Notes under the pieces: model-generated | What the model saw: the letters and a program-made list of their open reading frames with translations, nothing else | Told to the model about the DNA's origin: nothing | Database searches by the model: none | Assembly: GCF_011046485.1 (NCBI RefSeq) | Contig: NZ_CP049256.1 | Location: 62,001 to 126,000 of the forward strand | DNA length: 64,000 nucleotides | Origin: Microbacterium sp. 4R-513 | GTDB lineage: Bacteria > Actinomycetota > Actinomycetes > Actinomycetales > Microbacteriaceae | Direction: 5' to 3' | Part shown: in pieces, positions 35,106 to 43,885 of the stretch | Layout: the number at the start of each line of letters is the position of its first letter | How positions within the stretch are numbered: the first letter of the stretch is position 1 | Position numbers and translations under genes: made by a program

Positions 35106-36104
35106 GTGACTCCCACCGATCCCACCCTTCCCGCACGCGCCCCGAAAAGGGTGCAGCTGTCGGTCGCGATCGGGTTCGTGCTGACCGGCATCATCTGGGG
35201 GTCGAGCTTCCTCTTCATGAAAGTCGCGCTCGGGGGCCTCTCGCCCGCGCAGGTCGCCTGGTCGCGCCTCGTCCTCGGCGCGCTCACCCTCGGTCTCTTC
35301 GTGCTGATCCGGCGCGAGGCGCTCCCCCGCCGGCCGGTGGTGTGGGGGCACATGACGGTTCTCGCCGTGTCGTTCTGTGTCGTCCCGTTCCTGCTGTTCT
35401 CGTGGGCGCAGCAGCACGTCACGTCGGGACTCGCGAGCATCTACAACGCGACGACGCCCATCATGACCGCGGTGATGGCCGGACTCCTCTTCCGCGTCGA
35501 GAAGCTCAAGCCGGTCCAGGTCGCCGGCATCGTGCTCGGCATCCTCGGCGTGGTCGTCATCATCGCGCCGTGGCAGGGCCTCGACTTCTCGCAGGGCCTC
35601 GTCGCACAGTTCGCGATCCTCGGCGCCACCGCCTGCTACGGCTTCAGCCTGGCGTACATGCGCCGGTTCGTCTCCGACTCGGGCATGAGCGCGCTGATGT
35701 TCTCGTTCCTCAACATCGGCATCGCGGCGGCCATCATGGTGGTCCTGAGTCCGGTGCTCGTCATCACGCCGGTCACCCTCGATCCCTGGATCGTGGCGAG
35801 CGTCGTCCTGCTCGGATGCCTCGGCACCGGCGTCGCCTACATCTGGAACCAGAACACGGTCCGCGCGTGGGGCCCGACCCGCGCCTCGACGGTGACCTAC
35901 ATCACGCCGCTCGTCGGCGTGCTGCTCGGCGTGCTCATCCTCGGCGAAGAGCTCAGCTGGAACGAGCCCGCCGGCGCCCTCGTCGTCTTCCTCGGCATCC
36001 TTCTCGCGCAGGACCGCCTGCGACGCCGCCCGCGTCCCGCCGTGAACGAAGAAGGGGCGGATGCCGCAGCATCCGCCCCCCGGATCGTCTCTCGCTCGCT
36101 CTAG
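35106..36104 (+). CDS. DMT superfamily transporter, EamA type
   Basis: 332 residues, ten membrane helices in two EamA repeats. It starts VAIGFVLTGIIWGSSFLFMKVAL, and the second repeat has AILGATACYGFSLAYMRRFV. Probably a metabolite or drug exporter; substrate unknown. GTG start, leaderless arrangement. A GGATGC hairpin (36054-36079) lies inside its last codons, and its TAG stop shares two bases with the convergent FKBP stop. Confidence 0.9.
   Translation: MTPTDPTLPARAPKRVQLSVAIGFVLTGIIWGSSFLFMKVALGGLSPAQVAWSRLVLGALTLGLFVLIRREALPRRPVVWGHMTVLAVSFCVVPFLLFSWAQQHVTSGLASIYNATTPIMTAVMAGLLFRVEKLKPVQVAGIVLGILGVVVIIAPWQGLDFSQGLVAQFAILGATACYGFSLAYMRRFVSDSGMSALMFSFLNIGIAAAIMVVLSPVLVITPVTLDPWIVASVVLLGCLGTGVAYIWNQNTVRAWGPTRASTVTYITPLVGVLLGVLILGEELSWNEPAGALVVFLGILLAQDRLRRRPRPAVNEEGADAAASAPRIVSRSL
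36054..36079. terminator. Terminator-like hairpin inside the EamA coding end
   Basis: Perfect 11-base stem GGGGCGGATGC/GCATCCGCCCC with a four-base loop, located 25 bases before the stop of the EamA gene. With no gap before the convergent FKBP gene, it probably terminates both transcripts from within the coding sequence. Confidence 0.6.
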
Positions 36105-36469
36105 CCGACCGAGATCAGGTCGATCACGAAGATCAGGGTCTTGCCGCCGAGGAAGTGGCCACCGGCAGGGCCGTAGGCCAGGTCCGGCGGGATGACGAGC
36201 TCGCGGCGGCCGCCGACCTTCATGCCCGGGATGCCGTCCTGCCAGCCCTGGATCAGGCCGCGGAGGGGGAACTGGATGCTCTCGCCACGGTTCCAGGACG
36301 AGTCGAACTCCTCGCCCGACTCGTACTCCACGCCCACGTAGTGGACGGTCACGGTGTCGCCGGGCTTCGCCTCGGCGCCTTCGCCCACGATCACATCGCG
36401 GATGACGAGCTCGTCGGGCGCAGGACCCACGGGAGCGTCGATGTCGGGCTTGGTGCGGTCATCAGTCAT
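36101..36469 (-). CDS. FKBP-type peptidyl-prolyl cis-trans isomerase
   Basis: Single-domain cytoplasmic FKBP, 122 residues. It catalyses proline cis-trans isomerisation in protein folding. Signature parts are GDTVTVHYVGV, GEEFDSSWNRGESIQFPL, LIQGWQDGIPGMKVGGRRELVIPPDLAYG and a C-terminal TLIFVIDLISV. No signal peptide or insert-in-flap domain. The ATG at 36469 is chosen over the upstream frame extension. Confidence 0.94.
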   Translation of the reverse strand: MTDDRTKPDIDAPVGPAPDELVIRDVIVGEGAEAKPGDTVTVHYVGVEYESGEEFDSSWNRGESIQFPLRGLIQGWQDGIPGMKVGGRRELVIPPDLAYGPAGGHFLGGKTLIFVIDLISVG

Positions 36470-36588
36470 GAGTCCATCCAACCCGACGGGGCGGGGCGGG
36501 TCAAAGGCGCGGGCGCATCGGACCGACGCGCCGACGGGGGGGGGTTGACGCCCACTCGCGCGGTATAGCACCCTGGTGTCAGGACCAG

Positions 36589-36641
36589 CTCAGCGCTCGG
36601 TAGACACGCAGGCATCGCCGCGGCACCGAGCGCTGAGTTTT
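36589..36641 (+). other. Long hairpin followed by TTTT
   Basis: Perfect 13-base stem CTCAGCGCTCGGT/ACCGAGCGCTGAG, 23-base loop, then TTTT on the plus strand, in the gap between two minus-strand genes (PrsW end and FKBP start). No plus-strand gene lies close upstream. It may be the PrsW terminator, or the 3' end of a short plus-strand RNA. Confidence 0.5.
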
Positions 36642-36642
36642 G

Positions 36643-37863
36643 CTAGCGCGACAGCAGTGCCTGCCGGGCGGCGGCCGTCCGGCCGAGCAGCTCTCGCTCC
36701 TCCTCGCCGGCGCGCGGGTCGCGGCCGGTGACGGCGCGCTGGCGCGCCATCGCGAGGGACGTGGCATCCGCAATGAACCTCTTCATCACCGGCGTGCGGT
36801 CGCCCTGGAGCGTCCGGGCCCAGTTGAGGCCCGCCTTGCGCCCGGCGGGGGTCGCCAGCATGTCGACCTCCTGCGGAGTGAACCACCCGGCGGCCGCATA
36901 CTCCCCGAGCCTCGTGCGGGTGAGCCGGGATTCCTCGCGGCGGAGGGCGAGGATGCCGATCACGAAGAGGATGAACAGCGGCACCTGCAGCATGAGGTAG
37001 ACCGAGAAGAAATCCGTGAAGACGGCCGAGCCGTTCCAGAAGGCGTGGAGCAGGATCGCGCCCGCGAGGCCCATGAGCCACGGCCCGATCGCCTGACCTG
37101 TCGTGGCGCCGCGGCGTGCCGCGAGTCCCAGAGCGAAGCCCGTGACGCTCGTGAACATCACGTGTGCGAACGGCGACATGATCCCGCGCACGAAGAAGGT
37201 CGTGGATGCCTCGCCCACCCCGCCCTCGAGATAGCTGACGGCGAAGTACTGGATGTTCTCGGTGAACGCGAACCCCGCTCCGACCAGCGCGCCGTAGACG
37301 ATGCCGTCCACAGGCCCGTCGAATGCGCGCCGACCGATCGCGTACACGATGAGCACGCCCAGCCCCTTGGCGAACTCCTCGACGATCGGAGCCTGCACGA
37401 CGGTCTGGAACACCTCGGCGGCGTAGGTGTCCCGCGGACCGACCACGAGTGCGATCAGCAGGTCGGCTCCCAGGGCGATCGCGACGGCGGCGATCGCGCC
37501 CCACGCGAGGGCGAAGATGACGAGCCCGCGCGGTTCGGGCTCCCAGCGGTCGATGAGCCGGATGGCGAGCAGCACCCCCGCGAGCGGGATGAGCGCCAGG
37601 ATCGCACCGAGAAGCGACGCACCGGTGCCGATGAACGTGAGGAAGTAGCCGACCAGCGCGATCAGCAGGATGACGAGGATGCCGCCGATCCAGATCGGTG
37701 CGCTCCGGCCCGAGCGAGCCGGCGCGGCGGCCTGCAGCGGCGCGGGCGACACGGTGGGCGTCGCGATCGGCGCCGGAGGCGTCAGGCTCGGCTGCGCGAG
37801 AGGTGAGGGGAAGCTCCCGGGGGTGCGCGCTCGGTCGGAGGAGTCGAACCCGGGTTGCATCAT
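36643..37863 (-). CDS. PrsW family intramembrane metalloprotease
   Basis: 406 residues with a Pro/Ala-rich cytoplasmic N-terminus (1-55), about nine hydrophobic segments, and a hydrophilic C-terminal region of about 100 residues. Catalytic motifs are EEFAKG (Glu162-Glu163), GFAFTENIQYF, SPFAHVMFTS and LLHAFWNG. PrsW-type proteases cleave within membranes and can trigger sigma-factor release; no anti-sigma gene is adjacent. The ATG at 37863 has TAGGCT six bases upstream. Divergent from the FAH gene. Confidence 0.9.
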   Translation of the reverse strand: MMQPGFDSSDRARTPGSFPSPLAQPSLTPPAPIATPTVSPAPLQAAAPARSGRSAPIWIGGILVILLIALVGYFLTFIGTGASLLGAILALIPLAGVLLAIRLIDRWEPEPRGLVIFALAWGAIAAVAIALGADLLIALVVGPRDTYAAEVFQTVVQAPIVEEFAKGLGVLIVYAIGRRAFDGPVDGIVYGALVGAGFAFTENIQYFAVSYLEGGVGEASTTFFVRGIMSPFAHVMFTSVTGFALGLAARRGATTGQAIGPWLMGLAGAILLHAFWNGSAVFTDFFSVYLMLQVPLFILFVIGILALRREESRLTRTRLGEYAAAGWFTPQEVDMLATPAGRKAGLNWARTLQGDRTPVMKRFIADATSLAMARQRAVTGRDPRAGEEERELLGRTAAARQALLSR

Positions 37864-37869
37864 GCGAAC

Positions 37870-37875
37870 AGCCTA
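37870..37875 (-). promoter_or_regulatory. Leaderless -10 box of the PrsW gene
   Basis: TAGGCT on the minus strand, six bases before the ATG at 37863. Only 17 bases separate it from the divergent FAH -10 box. Confidence 0.5.
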
Positions 37876-37892
37876 CAAATCGGCGGCCCATG

Positions 37893-37898
37893 TAGCGT
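37893..37898 (+). promoter_or_regulatory. Leaderless -10 box of the FAH gene
   Basis: TAGCGT, six-base spacer TGAAGG, then ATG at 37905. The two divergent start codons are only 41 bases apart. Confidence 0.5.
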
Positions 37899-37904
37899 TG
37901 AAGG

Positions 37905-38771
37905 ATGCGCTTCGCCCATGTGACCCCGCCCGGGGCGGCCGAGCCGCGACTCGCAGTCATCCGCGATGACGAGGCCCTCGTGGTCGAAGAGCTCTTCCCC
38001 GGCGCGCCGCGTTTCCTCGAGGACCTGATCGCCGGCGGCGACGAGCTGCTCGAGCAGGTTCGGGATGCCTCGGCCACCGCCGGTGCGGGGCATCCGGTCT
38101 CGGGACTCCCGTTCGCGTCGGCCCTCCTCGCTCCGCCTGTCATCCTCGCCATCGGCCTGAACTACGCGGCGCACTCGAGCGAGCTGGGCCTCAAGACCGA
38201 CTCGACGCCCACTGTGTTCGTGCTCTGGCCGAACTCCCTCTCGGGGCACGACGCGACGACGACGTGGCCGAGGTCGCTCAGCGAATCCGTCGACTACGAG
38301 GCCGAGCTGGGCGTCATCATCGGCCGCCCCGCGAAGGACGTCGAGCCCGAGACGGCGCTCGACCACGTGTGGGGGTACACCGTCGTCAACGACATCACGG
38401 CGCGCGACATCCAGTACTCCGAGGCGCAGTGGTCGCGCTGCAAGTCCTTCGACGGGTTCACGCCGACGGGACCCTACGTGGTGACGGCCGACGAGGTGGC
38501 CGACCCCCAGGATCTGCACATCTGGACCGTCCTCGACGGCCACACGCTGCAGGACGCCAGCACCGGGCAGATGGTCCGGCCGGTCGCGACGCTCATCTCG
38601 CATCTGTCCAAGTCCGCGACGCTCCTGCCCGGTACGCTCATCTCGACGGGGAGCCCGGGCGGCGCCGGCTATTCCCGCGATCCCCAGGTGTTCCTTCGCG
38701 ATCGCTCCACCGTGACCGTCGGGATCGACGGCATCGGCGAGCTCACGACCCACTGCCGCATCACCGACTGA
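37905..38771 (+). CDS. Fumarylacetoacetate hydrolase family protein
   Basis: FAH-fold enzyme of 288 residues; family members hydrolyse, decarboxylate or isomerise acylpyruvates and related products of aromatic or sugar acid breakdown. Metal ligands are visible in VDYEAELGVIIGR (Glu) and the downstream Asp-containing GYTVVNDITARDIQ. The loop KSFDGFTPTGPYVV and the late STGSPGGAGY are typical. The specific substrate is unknown and no aromatic-degradation genes are adjacent. Confidence 0.92.
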   Translation: MRFAHVTPPGAAEPRLAVIRDDEALVVEELFPGAPRFLEDLIAGGDELLEQVRDASATAGAGHPVSGLPFASALLAPPVILAIGLNYAAHSSELGLKTDSTPTVFVLWPNSLSGHDATTTWPRSLSESVDYEAELGVIIGRPAKDVEPETALDHVWGYTVVNDITARDIQYSEAQWSRCKSFDGFTPTGPYVVTADEVADPQDLHIWTVLDGHTLQDASTGQMVRPVATLISHLSKSATLLPGTLISTGSPGGAGYSRDPQVFLRDRSTVTVGIDGIGELTTHCRITD

Positions 38772-38784
38772 CAACGCAGACGAC

Positions 38785-38818
38785 GACGGCGGGCGCTCCC
38801 GTGGAGTCGCCCGCCGTC
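38785..38818. terminator. Bidirectional terminator
   Basis: Perfect 11-base stem GACGGCGGGCG/CGCCCGCCGTC with a 12-base loop between the convergent FAH and DUF4190 genes. Confidence 0.75.
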
Positions 38819-38826
38819 GGAACCTG

Positions 38827-39300
38827 TCAGCGCGAGACGGTCGAGCAGTCGACCGGAATGCCGCGCACCTCGACGGTGCCCGAGAAGTCCACCGCCTGGC
38901 ACGCCTGCAGCACTTCGGACGAGAAGGTCAGCAGCGGGACGACGATGGCGAAGAACAGGATGACGCCGAGGATCATCAGGACGGCGCTGATGATGATCGC
39001 AGCGAGCGCCCAGCCGTTCTTCTGACCCGCCTTGCGGCTCTGCACCAGGGCGACGATGCCCAGGATGAGGGCGATGAGCTGCACGAAGAACGACAGGATG
39101 AACGCGACGATGCCGAGCGTCCGTCCCGGGCGCTCCGGAGGCGCCGCCGCGTACTGGGGCGCGGGCGGCGGTGCGGAGCCGTACTGAGGGGCGGGCGGCG
39201 GTGCGGAGCCGTACTGGGGCGCGCCCGCATCACCCGCGTTGTAGGCGGGCGGCGGGTTGTAGGCGGGCGGCTGGGAGCCGTCGGCGGGCGGTGTGGACAT
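38827..39300 (-). CDS. DUF4190 domain membrane protein
   Basis: 157 residues. The N-terminal 50 residues are Pro/Ala/Tyr-rich, with an APQYGSAPPP unit repeated. Two membrane helices with a polar hairpin follow (TLGIVAFILSFFVQLIALILGIVALVQSRKAG), the DUF4190 pattern, and then a further hydrophobic segment and a short outer tail containing two Cys. Function unknown; such proteins are common in actinobacterial membranes. Ends at a terminator shared with the FAH gene. Confidence 0.85.
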   Translation of the reverse strand: MSTPPADGSQPPAYNPPPAYNAGDAGAPQYGSAPPPAPQYGSAPPPAPQYAAAPPERPGRTLGIVAFILSFFVQLIALILGIVALVQSRKAGQKNGWALAAIIISAVLMILGVILFFAIVVPLLTFSSEVLQACQAVDFSGTVEVRGIPVDCSTVSR

Positions 39301-39392
39301 GCGGAGCCTCCTGGTCGGTGCGACTGTCTCTCCGACGGTAGCGGTTCCGCCCCGCCCGCGCGGGGTCGAACCGGGTGCGTGTCGACCCGCGG

Positions 39393-40931
39393 TCAGGGGC
39401 GATCGACGGCGCGCACCCCTGTGGTCCGGGCATCCACGGCGGCGAGGGCCTCGTCGAGAGCGGCCTCGTCGGCGTCCGCCCGAGCCGCGTCGGGCGCGAC
39501 GATCGGGATCGCGGCCGTGACGGTCTCAAGGCCCGAGAGCCGCGCGGGCGACAGCTGCTTCGTCACCTCGTCGCGCGACATGAGTCCCGCCTCGACCACG
39601 AGGTCGGCGACGTTGCGCCCCGTGAGGAGCGCCGTCTTGGCGAGGGCGGCCGCGGCGGCGTAGCCGATGAAGGGCGTGAGCGCGGTGATGACGCCGACGC
39701 TCGAGCCGACCATCGCCCCGAGACGCTCGCGGTTGGCGGTGATGCCGTCGACGCAGTTGATGCGCAGCGTCCGCATGCCGCGGCGCATCCACGTGATCGA
39801 CTGGAAGATCGAGTGCGCGATGACGGGCTCGAACGCGTTGAGCTGCAACTGCCCGCCTTCGACCGCCATCGTGACCGTCAGGTCGGCACCGGCGACCGCG
39901 AACGCGACCTGGTTGACGACCTCGGGGATGACCGGATTGACCTTGCCCGGCATGATGCTCGATCCGGCCTGGCGCGCCGGCAGGTTGATCTCGCCGAAGC
40001 CCGCCCGCGGCCCGGAGGAGAGCAGCCGCAGGTCGTTGCAGATCTTGGACAGCTTGATCGCGTTCCGCTTGAGCGATGCCGAGAACGACATGAACGATCC
40101 CGTGTCGCTCGTGGACTCGACGAGGTCGTCGGCAGTTGCGAGGTCGAGGCCGGAGATCTCTCGCAGGTGGCGCACGACCGCTGCCGCGTAGTCGTGGTGC
40201 GTCGTGATGCCGGTGCCGATCGCCGTCGCCCCCATGTTCACCTCGTACAGGAGGTAGGCGTTCTCGTTGAGGCGCTGGTAGTCGTAGCCGAGGGTCGTCG
40301 CGAAGCCGTGGAACTCCTGCCCGAGCGTCATGGGCACGGCGTCCTGCAGCTGCGTGCGCCCGATCTTCAGCACGTCGTGGAACTCGACGGCCTTCGCCAG
40401 GAACGACTTGCGCAGCAGGTCGAGCTCCTCGAGGAGCGACTTGAGGTCGAGGCTCAGGCCGATCTTGATGGCCGTCGGGTAGACGTCGTTCGTCGACTGG
40501 CTGCGGTTGGTGTGGTCGATGGGAGACAGGAAGGCGTAGTCGCCCTTGGGGCGGCCGGCGAGCTCCAGCGCGACGTTGGTGATGACCTCGTTCGCGTTCA
40601 TGTTGGTGGACGTGCCCGCGCCGCCCTGGATGACGCCAACGACGAACTGGTCGTGGAACTGCCCGTCGATGATGAGCTGCGAGGCCCGGTCGATGAGGTC
40701 GGCCCGCTCATCGTCGAGGACGCCGATCTCGTGGTTCGCCCGTGCGGACGCCTGCTTGACCATCGCGAGAGCGACGACGAGGTCCCGGTAGACCGAGATC
40801 GGCCGGTTGGAGATGGGGAAGTTCTCGAGCGCGCGGGCGGTGTGGATGCCCCAATACGCGTCGGCGGGGATCTCGAGAGATCCCAGGGAGTCGGTCTCGG
40901 TGCGGGTGCGCGTCTTCGCGTCCTGAGCCAT
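39393..40931 (-). CDS. aspA: Aspartate ammonia-lyase
   Basis: Reversible deamination of aspartate to fumarate; class II fumarase/aspartase superfamily, 512 residues. The signature GSSIMPGKVNP is near residue 325; earlier regions include GGAGTSTNMNANEV and HTNRSQSTNDVYPT. Aspartase is favoured over fumarase by the overall sequence and length, but that distinction is inferred. The ATG at 40931 is preferred over a frame start nine codons upstream. The C-terminus has an Ala-rich tail. Transcribed alone. Confidence 0.9.
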   Translation of the reverse strand: MAQDAKTRTRTETDSLGSLEIPADAYWGIHTARALENFPISNRPISVYRDLVVALAMVKQASARANHEIGVLDDERADLIDRASQLIIDGQFHDQFVVGVIQGGAGTSTNMNANEVITNVALELAGRPKGDYAFLSPIDHTNRSQSTNDVYPTAIKIGLSLDLKSLLEELDLLRKSFLAKAVEFHDVLKIGRTQLQDAVPMTLGQEFHGFATTLGYDYQRLNENAYLLYEVNMGATAIGTGITTHHDYAAAVVRHLREISGLDLATADDLVESTSDTGSFMSFSASLKRNAIKLSKICNDLRLLSSGPRAGFGEINLPARQAGSSIMPGKVNPVIPEVVNQVAFAVAGADLTVTMAVEGGQLQLNAFEPVIAHSIFQSITWMRRGMRTLRINCVDGITANRERLGAMVGSSVGVITALTPFIGYAAAAALAKTALLTGRNVADLVVEAGLMSRDEVTKQLSPARLSGLETVTAAIPIVAPDAARADADEAALDEALAAVDARTTGVRAVDRP

Positions 40932-41024
40932 GGTTCGGAGTCCTCGTGGGTGGGTCACGGCGGTGTGGGGGGCTGCCTCGACACTACTCGCGGGACCCTC
41001 GAGGTTCCCCGTACACGGCGGATA

Positions 41025-41061
41025 CCGGCATCGCCGCGGCTGTACGTCGCGGCGATGCCGG
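41025..41061 (-). terminator. Terminator of the MerR-AKR operon
   Basis: Perfect 14-base stem CCGGCATCGCCGCG/CGCGGCGATGCCGG with a nine-base loop, 30 bases after the aldo/keto reductase stop. Confidence 0.75.
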
Positions 41062-41090
41062 GTTGCGCTCGTAGCCCCCTCGGGATCCGC

Positions 41091-42064
<974 letters not shown>

Positions 42065-42068
<4 letters not shown>

Positions 42069-42472
42069 GCGGATGCTTCTTCCTTCTCGGGGAGCTGTTC
42101 GTGAAGCTGCTCGTAGATGGCGATCTTGATGTCGATGGCGGCGAGGCTCGCCCTGATGTCGTCCAGCTGGGCGAGGACCGCGGTGCGGTGGTCGACGAGC
42201 AGCTGGTGTCGCTCGGCGACCGTCGAGTCGCCTCGCCGCGCGAGTTCGGTGTACCGGCGGATCGTGGCGATCGGCATCCCGGTCGAGCGCAGCCGAGTGA
42301 GGAACTGCACCCAGCCGATGTCAGCCTCGCTGTAACGGCGATGGGTCGACGTCGCGCGGTCGATGGGCTCGAGCATGAGCCCGGCGCGCTCGTAGTAGCG
42401 CAGCGAGTGCGTCGAGAGTCCGGTCGCAGCCGCCGCCTCCGAGATCGAGACGCCTTCGTGGAGGAGGGTCAT
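42065..42472 (-). CDS. MerR family transcriptional regulator
   Basis: 135-residue MerR-type regulator. The N-terminal winged HTH is [25 protein letters not shown], then a dimerisation coiled coil (about 80-125). No metal-binding cysteines are present, so it probably senses an organic or electrophilic signal. It is the first gene of an operon with the aldo/keto reductase. The start codon sits where the operator-promoter predicts the transcript start, so the mRNA is probably leaderless and autoregulated. Confidence 0.92.
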
Positions 42473-42478
42473 GTGCCC

Positions 42479-42509
42479 ACGGTAGAACTTGGAGCGCGCT
42501 CTAAGTCAA
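42479..42509 (-). promoter_or_regulatory. MerR operator-promoter
   Basis: On the minus strand, TTGACT (-35, 42504-42509) and TACCGT (-10, 42479-42484) are separated by 19 bases, the long spacing of MerR-activated promoters. The spacer contains most of the near-perfect 20-base palindrome ACTTAGAGCGCGCTCCAAGT (42487-42506). The -10 ends six bases before the ATG. Confidence 0.75.
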
Positions 42510-42534
42510 CCCGGGCCTGGACCGCTTCCTCCGG

Positions 42535-43506
42535 TCACCGCCCGGGCTTGCGCGAGAAGGCCTCGAGCCGCTCCTCGGGAGTGAGCCGCGACATCCGCTC
42601 GACCCACTCCGCCGAGAAGTAGTCGCCCGTGGGCGCATCGAGCACCGGCACGACGGCGTGGGTGATCGTGTCGTCGTACACATGGACGAGATGGAACGAC
42701 TGTCCGGCATCCATCCCGTTCACGTCGGCCGCCGGGCGAGTGAGGTTCATCGTGTAGCAGGTCGCCGCCGCGACGCTCACGGGGATGCCGGCGAACGTGC
42801 CGCTGGTCGAGTAGTGCAGGTGGCCGGCGAGGATCGCCCGCACGTCGGTGCCCGCGATGGCATCGGCGAGCCGCCCCTGGTCGCGGAGCTCCAGGATGTC
42901 GAAGAGCGGCACGTGGCTCGGCAGCGGCGGATGGTGCATGGCGAGGATCGTGCCGAGCGGCGCGGGGGTGGAGAGGATGCCTCGCAGCCAGTCGAGCTGC
43001 GCCGCGTCGAGGTCGCCGTGATGCCAGCCGGGGACCGATGTGTCGAGCGCGACGAGACGGAGCCCGCCGAGGTCCCACACGCCGGTGACCGGCTCCTCGG
43101 TCGCGTCGAGGCCGAGGAGGTCGCGGCGCAGGGCGGGGCGCTCGTCGTGATTGCCCGACACCCACACGAGGGGCGCACCCAGCCGGTCCGCGACGGGATG
43201 AACCGCTTCTCTGAGCGCGGCGTAGGCCTCGGGCTCGCCGAGGTCTGTGAGGTCGCCGGTGAAGACCATGGCGTCAGGCCGAAGCCCGAGCCGCTCGACG
43301 GCTTCGAGCGTGCGGCCCAAGTTCGCCGCCGTGTCGTAGCGGTCGGCCAGGGGCCGATTGCCCGCGAGGAAGTGCGTGTCGCTCAGGTGCAGGATCGTCC
43401 GCCGGGCCTGCGGGTGCTGGCCGAACTGAACGGATGCCGTGGGTTCCACGTGTCCGGTCGGCTCCGGCGGGGTGCCGGCCGCGGCTGCTGGGGTCGTGGG
43501 GACCAT
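42535..43506 (-). CDS. Metallophosphoesterase (CpdA-like phosphodiesterase)
   Basis: Calcineurin-type phosphoesterase of 323 residues, probably a 3',5'-cyclic-nucleotide phosphodiesterase. Metal motifs in order: LSDTHF (about 41), GDLTD (about 83), GNHDE (about 116), MHHPP (about 190) and GHLH (about 230). The first 35 residues are Pro/Ala-rich and not part of the fold. TAGGCT lies six bases before the ATG at 43506. It lies alone on the minus strand between the MerR operon and the phosphate-transport genes. The cAMP substrate is inferred from the family. Confidence 0.87.
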   Translation of the reverse strand: MVPTTPAAAAGTPPEPTGHVEPTASVQFGQHPQARRTILHLSDTHFLAGNRPLADRYDTAANLGRTLEAVERLGLRPDAMVFTGDLTDLGEPEAYAALREAVHPVADRLGAPLVWVSGNHDERPALRRDLLGLDATEEPVTGVWDLGGLRLVALDTSVPGWHHGDLDAAQLDWLRGILSTPAPLGTILAMHHPPLPSHVPLFDILELRDQGRLADAIAGTDVRAILAGHLHYSTSGTFAGIPVSVAAATCYTMNLTRPAADVNGMDAGQSFHLVHVYDDTITHAVVPVLDAPTGDYFSAEWVERMSRLTPEERLEAFSRKPGR

Positions 43507-43512
43507 ACGCCC

Positions 43513-43518
43513 AGCCTA
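43513..43518 (-). promoter_or_regulatory. Leaderless -10 box of the phosphoesterase gene
   Basis: TAGGCT on the minus strand, six bases before the ATG at 43506. Confidence 0.5.
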
Positions 43519-43549
43519 CGGCCGGGGTCAGACGGTTCCGCGGAGCCGG

Positions 43550-43885
43550 TCAGTGGTTGAAGAGGATGAGCAGCAGTCCGCCGAGCACGGCGAGCGCGCA
43601 CACGGCGAACGAGGCGTAGGCGCACACGAGGGCGAACCGCTTCTGTCCGTCGCTGAGCGGGCTCTTCTTCGCGGCCTTGGCCGCGGCCTTCGCGGCGCGG
43701 GCGCGCTGCTTCTCGGTGATGACGGCGATGGCGTCGGTGAACTCCGCCGGAGCGACGACGGGCGCTCGCCCGGCGCGGACGAGCAGGCGAAGTCCGAGCG
43801 CGTAGAAGCCGACGACGAGCACCGAGGCGATCATCGCGGCGATGAAGACCTGGACGAACGCGATCCAGTCGATCGTGATGTTCAC
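43550..43885 (-). CDS. Small two-helix membrane protein behind the Pit transporter
   Basis: 111 residues. Membrane helix at about 8-32, a basic Ala/Lys-rich loop (EKQRARAAKAAAKAAKK), and a second helix at about 83-107. The GTG start overlaps the phosphate-transporter stop by four bases (GTGA), so it is translationally coupled and may be an accessory subunit; this is inference. No recognised domain. Confidence 0.75.
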   Translation of the reverse strand: MNITIDWIAFVQVFIAAMIASVLVVGFYALGLRLLVRAGRAPVVAPAEFTDAIAVITEKQRARAAKAAAKAAKKSPLSDGQKRFALVCAYASFAVCALAVLGGLLLILFNH

